A stretch of 64,000 nt of DNA from Beroe forskalii (taxonomy: Eukaryota > Ctenophora > Nuda > Beroida > Beroidae), in NCBI GenBank assembly GCA_011033025.1, contig WFMF01000037.1:186001-250000 (forward strand), read 5' to 3'. Shown in pieces: positions 1-11,800 of the stretch (position 1 is the first letter of the stretch; the number at the start of each line of letters is the position of its first letter). The position numbers and the translations under genes are program-made. The notes under the pieces are model-generated. The model did not search any database and had not been told where the DNA came from. It saw only the letters and a program-made list of their open reading frames with translations.

Positions 1-3000
1 GATACAGCCAATGACACGTTGGATGTTATCAGTTATCAGGGGAACCGTATTCCTCTTAACTAGACTTGGAGCTGCTGCACTCCTATTACGATTCTAATTT
101 CAGCTCTGAATTCTAGCTCATCTTTCTTCTTTCTTTGTTCCACCCTAGTCAGGTCCGTTATCTGAAAGGACTCTTCGATCTGCTCGTTTCTTGGTTTCAA
201 CACATCACACAAAGCACTAAGATCTGATTTCTGAACATATTTGGTTAATTTCTCTATACGGCGGTATAGAAAACACAAATCAATGAAGTTATGTCAACTT
301 TGCAAATGCAGTGACATGTTTTCACTGGTGAATCGTGAATTTTATGCGATTTGTGTTGGAAATATTCAGGTGAACTCTTGGCTGCAAGTGAGCATGAGTG
401 AGAGCTCCATCAGACTTCCTTATTGAGTGCTGAGAAGTTGAGAACAGATATGCGGACATATTGACGTCATTCACATTGTGTTCAGTGTTCAAATCCAAAT
501 AGTTGAGCAAGTATACCGATAATGAGGCATTACAATTAATTGTCCTCCATAGAGCCATAGACAGGCCATACTCCAATTTGCAAAGATGATCGCTTCAAAT
601 TGTCTTAGTGGATCGTTCCCACAGCAAACTGAGTGATGGAGATCAAATCTAACTTCGAAGTTTCTGTAAACAGAATATGTCATTACATCCTCATGATGAA
701 GCAATCAGTAATTTCAGCTGCGTATATCGATGTTCGGAGGTGTGCGAAGTCTTAAAAACGAGATTCACTGCGAGGAACTGGAAGATTGATTCGAGAAGGA
801 GTCACATGAAGTAAACCTGAAGTGAGTCTTGATGCCACAAGCAAGAAATGAAATAAGATGGATTGGAAGTGAAACTAGTTCCACTGAAATTGACGTTATT
901 TCCTTATTTCGAACTATCCAATGGACGCCTTATGGATGAAGTTTTTTTTTTGGCAGTTTAAACTGTGGTTTACCATTGCATGTCAAGGGGCGAAAAACAT
1001 CGAATCAGGTTAATCTAACTGGTTGCTCAGACTTAGCTGTTAGTTCATCAGGAGTGCTAATGACGCAACTTCGCATTTCAATTCTTACAAATTGTATGGA
1101 ATTCTTTCAGACCATTTAGATTTTAAAAGAAGACTCCGGCAGTAGCATCATGTTTCTCAATGTTCTAGGTTAAGATCACAAAACTAAGAGGCGCCCTTTA
1201 TATTCTTTTTTCACCAAACGTCTCACGCTATGATCATGAGTTTGGAATGTGATCTGTAATGTCCTCTAGTGAGTTGATATGAGGATCCGTGGACTCACGG
1301 GTCATGTGAATAAAAAGCAATAAATCTAACGATGCAGTCTTCCGTTTCGCATTATTGTCAGTTGCGTCCTGACAAAAATGAAGGCTATTTCCTTATTTCT
1401 AATCCAACATTCACCAAATAGTTAGTCAAATGTTTCCACTTCACATTTCAAGTCCTTCAGACATACTGAGCTACATGCATTATAACCAGACATGCCTGAT
1501 AAGGCAACCTTCAAATCGAAGCTTCGTAAATAATACGCACCATAGGAAACCAACAATTTGTTTCCTCGGTTTAGTCAACTATGTTCATTCATTCTACTTA
1601 TGAATGGCGTGCAGGTCATTAAACAAACTTCAGCGCAGGTTTTGGCACAAGAACTCGAAGAAACACATACTGTAGAGCTGTAGTATCTTGAAAAACGTAC
1701 TGTACTTCTTGCTACAATATTCAAAGGGAGCAGAGCCGTGCACCTAAATCAGATTTCACGATCGGTGAGGCTGTCGTAACTATATAATTCTCTGAGAGTC
1801 CATTGACTGCGTTAACAAAAAGCAATCTTTGTATCATGTACACACACACAAACCATAGAATCATCGAAATAATTTGTTGCAAAGAAAATGCGATCAGTTG
1901 CTAAGTTGCTCGACAAAAACGCGAAAAAATGTGTCTCCAGGGTATGTTCTGACCAGTTAAGTTGCCACTCAGAGAAAAATTGGTGGCCAACCTCCGTTTC
2001 TCTGCCTTACCCGGACAAACATCCCTACTCCAGGTTGAGCGGTACCTCAACCAGGCAGTTGGAAGGCAAGTCTGTACGCTGGATCGCAAGTGCCCCGGTC
2101 ACTGCCTGGGTTAAATTATCGAAAACACATCATCTTCAATTCCAATCAATCGTCAAGAGTTCGCCATATTCATCAAACAAAGCATCATGATAGCAAGTCA
2201 AATATCGTCATCGTATCTCAATTCTTCTTGTTGTGTTCGTGTATATCTACTGATTGCTTCATTGTATGATTGTATTCAGTTGCATGCATCCAGATCAGCA
2301 GTTGTAAGCTTCGAATTCGATTCATCGCATTCTATCATCACTAATGCACGTGCATTCAACGCCTTCATTCGATATAGACTTCTCATTCAAACGATATCCA
2401 ATTTCATTCTATGCTTCCAAACCAAACACTGTTCAATTGATGAGCTAATTCACTGGGATCAATATTACATGTTCGTACGCTATCAATGCATTGGATATCG
2501 ATACTCTGCGTATAGTAAGCAAATAGTTTACGCAAGTTGCATGGTAACTTGATACTCCCATCGAACTGTGCCAAACACCATGTGATCAAGACATGTGATA
2601 CATTCAATGACTCTCCACTACGCAAAGATCTGTATACACTGTAGAGTTAGGGACTGTCGACCGTCCCTACTTCCCTACCAATGAATCAATGAAACCATGT
2701 CGAAAGGGCGTTCTGAAGTTGTGACTTTCTGAGTTTGGGACTCGATCAAACTAATCTAATCAAACAAGCCAAAACAATCGATCGAAAAAGTGACCTGCAC
2801 GCAACACGAACTAGTTTCAATAATGATGCGTAAATAATAATCAAGTACGTAATAGTAATACATTCGAGACAAGAACAAAATGACCTTTTGAAGTCGGCAT
2901 GGGATGCCATCAATCTCTCACTGACCTTAGATATCTTCATTTTTCGCATAAGTCATCTATCTGTTGATCAGGCTCATCTGCAGCTGAGCTAGGTCATATT

Positions 3001-3300
3001 GAGCGCCGTCCTCGTCATCATATTTCAATTCAGGATATTCGGGAGGCTGATCCACCTGTTCTTGACGTCTAGGTTTATCAGACCAGCCTAATACATTCAC
3101 TAACCCAAACCTCCTGAGATTCACACTCGATCCACTGTCAACTAACGGGAATATGCATCAATATGAAGTAACAGCGCCTCGATATATACATTTCCTTGAC
3201 AAAATTCACTCTGTGTACTGTCCTCAACATAAATGCGATCATTTAGACAGTAAACTAGGGAAACTACGTGTGAGTCAGGGTTAGTGTCCAATTCCCTCCC
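1..3300. other. No supported gene; unassigned AT-rich DNA
   Basis: I find no recognisable protein family, RNA gene or convincing exon chain here. A 72-codon open stretch on the minus strand at 60-278 is charged and protein-like in composition, but has no flanking exons or known motif that I can see. Two overlapping short open stretches at 1888-2552 on the plus strand have no family signature. Some of this DNA may belong to the retroelement whose Gag-like ORF begins at 4646, because the sequence downstream of that ORF (toward lower coordinates) should carry pol if the element were complete. I see no reverse-transcriptase, integrase or protease motif. Confidence 0.5.
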
Positions 3301-3317
3301 GGCCAGAGAGGGGTCGT

Positions 3318-4646
3318 CTAGTTTTTTGGAACAGAATTGCTTGCAATGACTATGAGCTTCTCGGAGTTTTCCATGAAGTTGACAGAGGGCCCAGCTTCAG
3401 GAGACATGTGATCATTGCGTGGACCAAATCCGAGGCATTGCTGAGCATTATCAGAGCCTACCGAGCTATCTCTTTCTAGCTGACGTTCAATTGCAAGATT
3501 ATAAGCCTGGGACTGTGCAGAATTGAGAGGGCCTTCGGATGGCTGTGTCGATGATCTCTGAGGGTATGGTTGATCGGAGCCTAACAAAATAGCCTGCAGA
3601 AGTCGTAACTCGGCTTTCTTATCCCTAATTCTGAACCTACAATTGCGTATTGAGTGAGTGGGCTTAGAACAGTATTGACAGATCAAGGGCGATGATCTAG
3701 AAGCATGGTTGTTCCCAGAAGACCGGTTATTTCCGCATTGGGCAAGCTGATTCCTGATATTGAAGTCACGACTGGGGTTGAAATTCCCCCGCTGCGAGAA
3801 CCTGCATTGGTAAGAGTAATGCCCAGACTGGTTGCAAGTATAACAAGTGACAGAACGAGTGGGACGTGCAGCTGCATTTGGATCACTGCCAAGAGTACTA
3901 TTAACGTTGTCGGCCGACTGTTGGGACAGATGACCCTCTAAGTTGGAGCTATCAGAATCGTGCGGAGCAGCAGACGTTTTCATCAAGGTCTCCCTGGCTG
4001 CATAACGGTCGTCACGCTTGATGGCCTCAGATAGAAACAGATTAAAATCAATATCAGGGTTGTCACGTATGTTGATCAAGTGGTCGGAAAGCTCATCTCT
4101 TCTGACTCCAGTAGACAGCGCATCCTTCAGAGTAGTGTCGTGAGCACTGTTACCTGCCTGACCTGGGTAACCAGTCTTAACTAGCTGACGCAAACGCTCA
4201 CCAAAATCAGAAACTGTCTCATCTACTCGCTGAAACGCTCTCTTCAGGTCAAAACGTGCTCTTACCGCGGCTTGAGGCTCTCCTAGTGTTAGTGTGACGT
4301 GTTCCTTGAATTTTTCCCATTGATCTCTGTCTAGAATCCCATTATCAATCAGCATTATCTGCGCTTTAGTATCGATATACGTCAACAAGGCCCTTATGGC
4401 TGGACGTCCTACTAAAACCGTGGTTTCATTGAACAGCTCGACACGCTCAATACAAAGCTGAATACTGTTCTTACTTGGATCCAAAAGTTCAGGCACTCTA
4501 CTTCCTGCGACTGCGTCTTGGAACACGTCTCTTGCTCGTGTGACCGTCTCTGACACTTCTTTTCTCCCTTGGGCTGCGTGATCGTCTCGTATTGCGTCTC
4601 TCTGTTCAGGCGTCAAAGCTCCCAGTGCTTCCAGTGCGTCATCCAT
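3318..4646 (-). CDS. Gag-like protein of an LTR retrotransposon (two CCHC zinc knuckles)
   Basis: An uninterrupted 442-codon reading frame. Residues about 1-225 are helical, charged and Gag-capsid-like, including a region around residues 141-155 (VDETVSDFGERLRQL) typical of retrotransposon Gag. Two zinc knuckles follow, both C-x2-C-x4-H-x4-C: C268-C271-H276-C281 and C323-C326-H331-C336. Such knuckles bind the element's RNA during particle assembly. The C-terminal tail is polar and Q/S-rich. A tRNA-primer-like sequence lies about 115 bp upstream in the right orientation (4760-4777). No protease, reverse transcriptase, RNase H or integrase follows downstream, so this is a gag-only or truncated copy, or possibly a domesticated gag gene. 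The family call is firm; the superfamily (Ty3-like versus other) is not settled. Confidence 0.8.
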   Translation of the reverse strand: MDDALEALGALTPEQRDAIRDDHAAQGRKEVSETVTRARDVFQDAVAGSRVPELLDPSKNSIQLCIERVELFNETTVLVGRPAIRALLTYIDTKAQIMLIDNGILDRDQWEKFKEHVTLTLGEPQAAVRARFDLKRAFQRVDETVSDFGERLRQLVKTGYPGQAGNSAHDTTLKDALSTGVRRDELSDHLINIRDNPDIDFNLFLSEAIKRDDRYAARETLMKTSAAPHDSDSSNLEGHLSQQSADNVNSTLGSDPNAAARPTRSVTCYTCNQSGHYSYQCRFSQRGNFNPSRDFNIRNQLAQCGNNRSSGNNHASRSSPLICQYCSKPTHSIRNCRFRIRDKKAELRLLQAILLGSDQPYPQRSSTQPSEGPLNSAQSQAYNLAIERQLERDSSVGSDNAQQCLGFGPRNDHMSPEAGPSVNFMENSEKLIVIASNSVPKN

Positions 4647-4759
4647 GTTTGACTCAAAGAGATAAAGTTAATAACGATCTCAAACACGAATACGTTTCGT
4701 TTAGGCGGCTGCACAATCAGTGATAGACCAGGACCCAGGTTCTGAAAATATACGATTGG

Positions 4760-4777
4760 ATCCTGGTCGCAGCACCA
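4760..4777 (-). other. Putative tRNA primer-binding site of the Gag element
   Basis: Read on the minus strand this begins TGGTGCTGCGACCAGGAT. It fits the reverse complement of a tRNA 3' end: TGG for CCA, one discriminator base, a 7-nt acceptor strand, a 5-nt T-stem strand and the start of a T-loop. It lies between the Gag ORF and sequence ending in a TACAAC-type LTR-like terminus, where a primer-binding site belongs. No matching downstream LTR was found, so the assignment is an inference. Confidence 0.45.
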
Positions 4778-5940
4778 GTTGTACGTTGTGTAACTGCTTG
4801 AAAAGGTATCGTACTTAGTGCATGTACTTTAGGAGCAAGGGAGATTCACTTTCATTGAGTGGTAAGTTCAATTTAGAGTTTAATAGCCTCGAAAGTAGAG
4901 AGGACCAATGGAAAAACTGGGATGATGGAAGGTAAAGACGGTTACGGTCCGTCCTAATTAGCAGTTCACAATCAACACTTTAACATCGATGAATCTCAAT
5001 AAATACTTGGAAGCGGGAAAGCACATCATTGTCAGCTAGGACCTCAGGCCCTCAAACAGGACGTAAAAACTCTTTTCTAACGCAATCTCTGAATCACTTA
5101 CGTACTTCTAGTTTCTAACTTGTCAAGCCTTATACGTTAACATCGATGAATCTTAATCAACACAGGTAAGTAAGATAACGTCATGTTAAGCAGGCCGCTG
5201 GGGCCACCGGCCCACAAATATGCTCTAGGCTGTCAAAACTAGGACCTCGACTGAATATCTGACTGCCTGCTTCTAGCTACTTCTCAAGCCCTATATTCAG
5301 GCGAGAATTTACAAGACGAAAGTTTACAGAACGTGGGCGTTAACTGCCGTAACTCTTCAGAATAATAGTGTGAGCATCGGAGGGAGTCACCGGACTTGAT
5401 CGTTGCTACATGATTGGACGATCGCCGACCGGCGAGGCCCGCCGGTGCTCAGGTTAAACGGCTGCAGTCATATTCCAAATTGACACTATTGAACTTTACG
5501 AATCAGTTGTAGGATAGATGGCGCCCTGCTCTGAATAGTTGTAAATCTCAACCAGCTCTTGCAAAACAAACAATAGTATGATGGTAACAGTATCACGGCT
5601 GAGCTTCAGGGAAAAGCACCCTACCCTATTTACAGATCTTCAACATACGTAATCAACTGTCAATTAAGGCCAAAGGTGAATCAAAGCAAACGTCATTATT
5701 GCATACCTGCAGTTGCCCGTCTCAGATCTTAATTCTTCATCTCATTTGTGATTTATGAAGCTGTCAGTAATTTTCGGTCATAATTTTAGACTTTCATGAA
5801 GTACCTATTTCGATAATTATCTTATTATGTGAAACTCAGAAAAAGTACTGGGATGATGTCAACATCTAATCACTAATAACTTGCTATACGTCTTTTATAC
5901 ACATTCTTTTATTAATCAGAGACATCGTTCATAGGTACTG
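4778..5940. other. Probable LTR/leader remnant; no gene
   Basis: If the primer-binding site is real, the 5' LTR lies here on the minus strand. The motif AACATCGATGAATCT occurs twice (near 4983 and 5139), about 155 bp apart, which suggests internal duplication. I cannot place LTR ends because no second LTR copy is visible in the window. No open reading frame of interest is present. Confidence 0.3.
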
Positions 5941-6017
5941 TGAAGGTCCTTGCCTGTGATATCAGCATATCTCTTGACTTTTTCAAGAGCCTTCAAACTC
6001 ACCTAATATCCTGGGTG

Positions 6018-6205
6018 GGCGACATCTCATCTCACGACATTTTATCTCCGGACACTTCATCTCCCTGTCCTGAGCCTAACCATAACCCTAACCCAAACCC
6101 TAACCCTGACCCAAACCCAAACCCTTACCCTAACCGAGACCCTTATCTTTGCATAGAGCTGACATATTGCGAGATAAAGTGTCCTGAGATGAAATGTCTG
6201 TTCCC
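6018..6205. repeat. Interstitial telomere-like tract inside an inverted repeat
   Basis: Positions about 6074-6142 are a degenerate run of CCCTAA, CCCAAA and CCCTGA hexamers, the C-rich strand of the animal TTAGGG telomere type. The flanks form an imperfect inverted repeat: GACATCTCATCTC and GGACACTTCATCTC on the left, and GATAAAGTGTCC with GAGATGAAATGTC on the right. Unique sequence continues on both sides, so this is not a chromosome end. It could be a hairpin element with a telomere-like loop. Confidence 0.6.
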
Positions 6206-8040
6206 CAATATCCTAATGAGGAATTGCTATTTTCCTGCTAGCATGGCTGAGATGTAATTTTATGGGTGCTGCCACGTTCATGAATCTTTGCATTTTTGCA
6301 GCTATCTTCTTTTTCTTGGTGTACTTCTTGAATCATTCCAGCTTTCTGTAATTTTGAATCTTTCTCATGCTTGATATGAAGCATTTCTAATTTTGAATAA
6401 ATTGTGGAATTGGAATGATGCCAACATCTAACTATCTAACGATCGGCTAATATATAATTTTCTCTTACCCAATTTCAGAGCAGAAATCTTTCGCTTTTAC
6501 ACATTACCATGCCAGTGCCTCCCGCGGTGCCTCAACATTGATAGATTGATTGTTTAAAGATTTAAAGTGCTCAATCCTACCTGATAAGTGCTGCAGGCTG
6601 CAGTGTCCCTTTTCTGTTAACAGTGCGGTATTAATTTATAAATGTAATTTTTTATTGTCACTAGGCGATGGATTTAATGTACAATTACGCCATGGTGGAG
6701 AACTGAAGAACTGAAATGGTGATTATCGAATCCTCTGAAAGTACCCTGCAGCTGCATACGATTGACTTCTGCTGAATGCCGATCACAACAAGAACTTATA
6801 TTAGAACAGTCTTCAAAATAAGTTCAATGCAAAGGTCAGTATTCTTAATTCATTTTCTCTACAGTGATAAAGCTAAAGAATATGCAGACTTTGTGAATTA
6901 TGTTCGTAAGGTCAATTTTTGTGCCAGTCATTTTCTTGAATTCACGTGTAAGTTTATTGATAATTACATAATTATGTAATTATCAATAAACTTATCAATA
7001 AGCAATTGTATGAGAAAAAATAATACCATGATTCGGTAACTTGTAATTGATTTGGTTGATTGCATCGTAACTATTTCTTTGTATTTTGTCAATTTCCAGG
7101 CGATGAATCACGCCGGGTCTATTTCAACACAGGATGACGGTCACTGCCATATACCGTCCAAATCGCAGCCTTAACCATGGTCTTTAAATGCTCTCCCAGG
7201 GGTGAGTAGCCCATATCAACATCGTATCTAATTGGTCATCCCCGAAGTGAAATTTGGTCATCCATTTTTTGATTTTTTTCTGGAACAAAAAATATATTGA
7301 TTTTTAATAAGCTTTAAAACTCAATGGTATTCAGGAAATTTTGATCGAAGATTTTAGACAAATAGATTATATTGTTATAATCAACAATCATTCATTATGT
7401 TAGTTTCTACAGGGTTGGCTGACATGGGCATAGGTCATAGGTAATAAATTAAAATGTTTTATACCTACCTGTGGGCGAACTTCGACATCTTTAATATAAA
7501 GGAAAGAGGCACTTCTACGTTTGTTCTTGAATAACTGACACAAAAGGAGCTAAAAAGCCGCGATTTTTTGCAAGGCGGTAGAAAATGACTAAACTTAAAA
7601 GATAGCATGGCCAAAAATAGGATTGAGGCTTTAGATTTTTCGTAAATTTAACGTCTTAAAGTCAAAAATCCACCCTAAAAAGAAGATCGCGTTCTAGGCG
7701 CGTTGCTATGGTGATTGGTGATTGCGCGCGCTAAACTGCACGTGCATTTTAACGAAAGCATCTTATTTCGTTGTTATTGTATTTTGGAAACGTTTTAACT
7801 GTTTAAAGTCATAATTTACGTTCTCAATGAATTACCGAGTTTGGTAAAAATTTACGACAGAAGCATATCAACTCTTATCACTATTGTAGGAGAAAAGGTA
7901 AGAGTTGAACAATTTGTTCCATTGTGAAAATCAGCGATAATTCTTTCATATCAAGATATTTGTAGTTTCGATGGTTGGCTATGAGGATTCGACAGAAGGA
8001 GTAATTCATATTTACTCAAGTGAAGTGAGTTTCTAAACAG
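6206..8040. other. No supported gene
   Basis: AT-rich DNA with only short open frames and no family signatures. It contains the perfect palindrome at 6949-6994, listed separately. A short stretch near 7138-7165 (GACGGTCACTGCCATATACC) resembles the termini of the inverted-repeat element at 10187-10291. Confidence 0.5.
6949..6994. repeat. Perfect 46-bp palindrome
   Basis: Twenty-three bases are followed directly by their exact reverse complement with no spacer. The centre is ACATAA|TTATGT at 6971/6972, and complementarity stops at 6948/6995. The sequence is very AT-rich. It could extrude as a cruciform or be the whole of a tiny hairpin element. No function is shown. Confidence 0.85.
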
Positions 8041-8666
8041 ATGAAAATGCGGACAATTTTTTGATTTCAGTGAGCTTGGATTCAAATTTGTTGCCCATCT
8101 TTTCTCCGAATCTGAACTTTGGATTAGAAAACGGTCATTGTTCTTGAGTTCTTCTTATTTAATGTTGTGTCCTCGACGTAAATTTACGATCGCAAAATCT
8201 AAATATTTTTCATTTATATTCAAAAGAATAAATATTTCAAATTTCGGTTACGCTATAACCAAACTACCCCGGTAACAAAAATTGCATCAATGACTTCGTT
8301 CAATTTATTGTACGTCCAACTGACTATACGTCCAATTAAAGTTAGGAGTGGGTTAAAAGCAGATGAAATGCGTACAATTTTGATTTCAATGAGATTGGAT
8401 TCAAATTTGTTGCCCATCTTTTCTCCGAATCAGAACTTTGGATTATAAAACCATTGTTCTTGAGTTCTTCTTATTTACTGTTATGTGTCCTTGACAATTG
8501 ACATTAAATCGCAAAATCTGCAATATATTTTGATTCATATTCAAATCCTATGTAAATATTTCGTAATTTCGTTACGTTGCACCCCTACCCCCAGTAACAA
8601 AAAATTGCATTAATGACTTCGTTCAATTTATTGTACGTCCAACTGAATATATACGTCCAATTAAAG
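8041..8666. repeat. Tandem duplication of a unit of about 320 bp
   Basis: The block at about 8041-8341 (from GATGAAAATGCGGACAATTT to the segment ending CGTCCAATTAAAG) is repeated at about 8362-8666 with scattered substitutions and small indels. Shared landmarks are TTGTTGCCCATCTTTTCTCC, TTGAGTTCTTCTTATTTA and TTCAATTTATTGTACGTCC. The second copy runs directly into the hairpin that starts the Helitron-like element. No coding potential is seen. Confidence 0.8.
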
Positions 8667-9359
8667 AGAAAACCCAACGGGTTTTCTCGTCTTATATATA
8701 AAGTAAAGTCACACGTGAATAATGTTTGTCTGTAATTCCGTATACAATTAAATTTGAGCTTGCCAAGAAGATATCAAGAGAAACGAAGGCTAAGCTGGGC
8801 TAAGTCGCGCCGTTGCTATGGATTCAGATATTCTGCACGTGCAGATTATGATCAGTTCTATGCGAGTGCTTTCTGATACGTTGTTGACTGCTGCATTGTA
8901 GCGTATAAAAGCACTGCATGTTTACTGTTTTTCATTTGAAATTCAAGATATGAAGATAGAGAACGGGTATGGCTTGCATCGTGGAGGCTATTTCCGATAA
9001 CATCTTTTCATAAATCTGTGACAGACGTCGGTCGATTTGAACTAATGCTGAGTTGATGGTAACGGAAAAATGTGAATTTACAGCAATTTAAGATTGGGCA
9101 AAATCAAAATCAAATTGAATCGAATATGGGCATAGCACATTACGCTTTTGATTCAACGATCAGTTTAGTACGATACTCGGTTTTAATTTTCAGATTTAAA
9201 TTCATCATACAAGAGCAAATTATAATGATCAAAACTCGCACGGTCCAGCATTACTAAAAGTAACCAAAGAATAATGGTCAATTTTGCTCCTTCATAAACT
9301 TTTTGAGAGCTTATTATTTGGTCCTGTATTATCTAGCAGGCCCAATGGGCCTTTCTAGT
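8666..9359 (+). mobile_element. Helitron-like non-autonomous element (putative)
   Basis: The left end has a hairpin (GAGAAAACCC, loop AAC, GGGTTTTCTC; 8666-8688) followed by TCTTATATATAAAG, which resembles Helitron 5' termini. The right end has a hairpin AGGCCC/AAT/GGGCCT at 9338-9352 followed by CTTTCTAG then T, which fits the Helitron 3' rule of a short hairpin before CTRR inserted 5' of T. No Rep/helicase is encoded, so it would be non-autonomous. The left boundary is uncertain; the first hairpin may belong to the end of an adjacent copy. Confidence 0.45.
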
Positions 9360-9533
9360 GTTAGAATAAAAGAGCTAGTATCAAAACAATACTGTGAAGT
9401 TTTTCGTGGTTCATGTGCTTGATAAATTTATTCGCATACTATAGGTACAATTGAGAACATTCCAATTCCCCCATATCAGCGTATCTATCCGGTCCCAGCC
9501 AAGTAAGATCTTATTATCACTCAATTATACCTA

Positions 9534-9612
9534 CACGCGAAAAATAGGCGGTTATTTTCAACAATTTGACAGTGCATACAAAGTTGATGGCGTCATTGCG
9601 GCTGCCTATTTA
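9534..9612. mobile_element. Short hairpin MITE, copy 1 of 3
   Basis: Terminal inverted repeats read GCGAAAAATAGGCGGTT on the left and TGCCTATTTATTC on the right, with an interior containing TGATGGCGTCAT. The same architecture recurs at 31374-31465 and 49955-50049, so this is a dispersed miniature family. No coding capacity. Confidence 0.55.
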
Positions 9613-10186
9613 TTCTGAGCATATATTATGCGATATCATGATGCCTCTGCGCTCAAGAGCTCAAGGATGACCAAAATCATAGAGATACATTATAATCAAA
9701 TCTAATTAGCTTGCCAACGTTAGTATATGATTTTTGGCTTTACGGAGGTGAGAATCGCAAATCTCACCTCCAGAACCCCAAAAAAGTATCACTTACATAG
9801 ATCAAAGTAGAAAATATATAGCGTTTGGTAATCACATTCCTGGTCATCCAGCAGAGCTTAGTATCTGCTGCAGCTTTAATAAATTGATAGCTGTTCTGTT
9901 TAACCTTTTACCGTCACTAATTCAATACATTGGAACACTATAATGATGTAAAACTCATCCGCCTACTGTTCGTACTTACCTATATATCTTTCATTATAAT
10001 AATAACTGAGCAATGCTATGTTTTCTAATACACATTAAACATCACAATAACATCACTGTACATTAAGAAAGGTTCCGTAGGAATGCAATTTATACTGTTC
10101 GATAAAATCATGGAAAATGTATACCTACAGAAAGAAGCGGTTATTTTAAACTGGGTGCGTCAACATAAGCAGTTACATGTCGAAGT

Positions 10187-10291
10187 GGTGACCGTATACC
10201 GCAACTTATATGGTCGAGGCGACAGCCGAGACTGTATAAACTGTAAGTTGGATAATGGACGAGGGGTGCCGAGTTCATTATCGAAGGTATA
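10187..10291. mobile_element. Small inverted-repeat element
   Basis: GTGACCGTATACC at 10187 is matched by its exact reverse complement GGTATACGGTCAC ending near 10291, enclosing about 80 bp. The size and structure fit a miniature inverted-repeat element. No target duplication was established. Confidence 0.5.
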
Positions 10292-11589
10292 CGGTCACAG
10301 CTGAGATCATGGAACCGGAATATACCCCGACCGGAAATATTTCTCCCCTTGTCCGGATTCAACGCTTAAGAAGATTTTTGAGTGCTCCTTTATAAAATAA
10401 AATTTCATCTTAAGCTTTTTTGTGCTGTTATTCAGTAGAGGCCGTATAACCAAACTTACACCCGGTCGCTAAACCAAGCTTGGGAGGGGTATAATAAGCG
10501 TTATAAAATAAGTTTCTTTAACTTTGATTGTGATTGGGTATCCTTAATATTCTTAATAAGATTTTGAGATGTCATATATAATGGCTATGCTCGATATGAT
10601 TTTATAATTTTGCTTCAAAAATTTGAATTGCAGCTAGCTCAAAGAATGTTCGCCTTGTCAACAAAAAACTGGTTTCTTCCTGCTATATCTAACTTAGCTT
10701 ATGGGGCTCAAAAGTGAATCCAAACTTCAGTGCCATATATTACACTAACTATAATGTCCTAATTAACATTTCAAAAACTTCGAATTCAATTTTCTCGATA
10801 AAACATCGGAGATATGCGCCTCTTTGTATCGCATACGAGTAAAAATAATCAGACTTTACCAATTTTGTTGGGGAATGTAAGCAATCGTTTTGCGTTGACT
10901 GAGAAAAATAAAATGTGATCGGTCACTGTTTATAGTGTTTCTGTTTAGGTTTGTGGAGGTAGCAGTGATACCTGCGTGTCGAGGTGGGAAGGTGGTAGCG
11001 ATTTTGGGAAGGACGGGGTTCCAGAGGTTGCTGCAGTGATGAGCAACCTAGACTGTTATTAACTGTTGTTTGTGTTGTTGTATGATGGCGTGTTCTGTAA
11101 GGTCTATGTGTTGAGAGGATCTGGTATGGGTGAGGATTGTAGTGTTGTTCCATCCCATGTAATGTCCTCTGCTGTGGGAGTGATGGGATGCTGTCACGTC
11201 TGAAGTGCCGTTCATATTCTGTAATTCGTTTCACGTTTGTGGATGGGCCTGCGTGTCTGTCCGCTGTAGGACCCAAAGCAGTTGTCGCAGGTGACAATCA
11301 CGTTGGTAGTAAAGTGAGGGGGAGGGGCTCTTTTTGTTTCGGTCAGAATGTTAGGTAGATTGCAGCTTCTGGAGTATGAAGTGTTGTTTTCGTGCGAAGA
11401 CAGGATCTTCTGTAAGGGGTTGTCGAGGGATGGATGGTAGGGTTGGGAGTCATGAGGGAAGAATTGTTCTGTTGACCTGTCGTGACGTCATTCTGTTGGG
11501 ATTTCCCAGTTTTTGCTTCAAAAGTTATGCACAAACAACCGGCTTTTCCTCCGCTTCTGAAATCCTAATATTATTTTAGCTGCTCCAGG

Positions 11590-11800
11590 ATCATATTTGT
11601 CATATTTTGCCGTTATGTTCTGAAAGTTTGATCAAGATTGCTCATATTCATAATGATATTATGCTCAAATTTAAAAAACAGCTGAGTTATACAATAATGT
11701 GTAAAGGAGCATTCATCTTATATATTGCCATTTTAGTACTTGAGTTTAGGCTCAAACTCACCGCAGAAATCATTTATGGAACTCGGCTGATTCGCTTCGC
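11590..11800 (+). repeat. Dispersed repeat, copy A
   Basis: It shares long blocks with 15515-15775: TTCTGAAAGTTTGATCAAGA near the start, AAACAGC-GAGTTATAC in the middle and CTCAAACTCACCGCAGAAAT near the end. Both copies are in the same orientation. No coding content. Confidence 0.65.

Noticed and set aside
6074..6142. Chromosome end
   Set aside because: The telomere-like hexamers are degenerate and embedded in long unique sequence on both sides.
10923..11297. 124-codon minus-strand frame
   Set aside because: Biased H/T/R/Q composition, no domain, no splice context and no conserved motif that I recognise.
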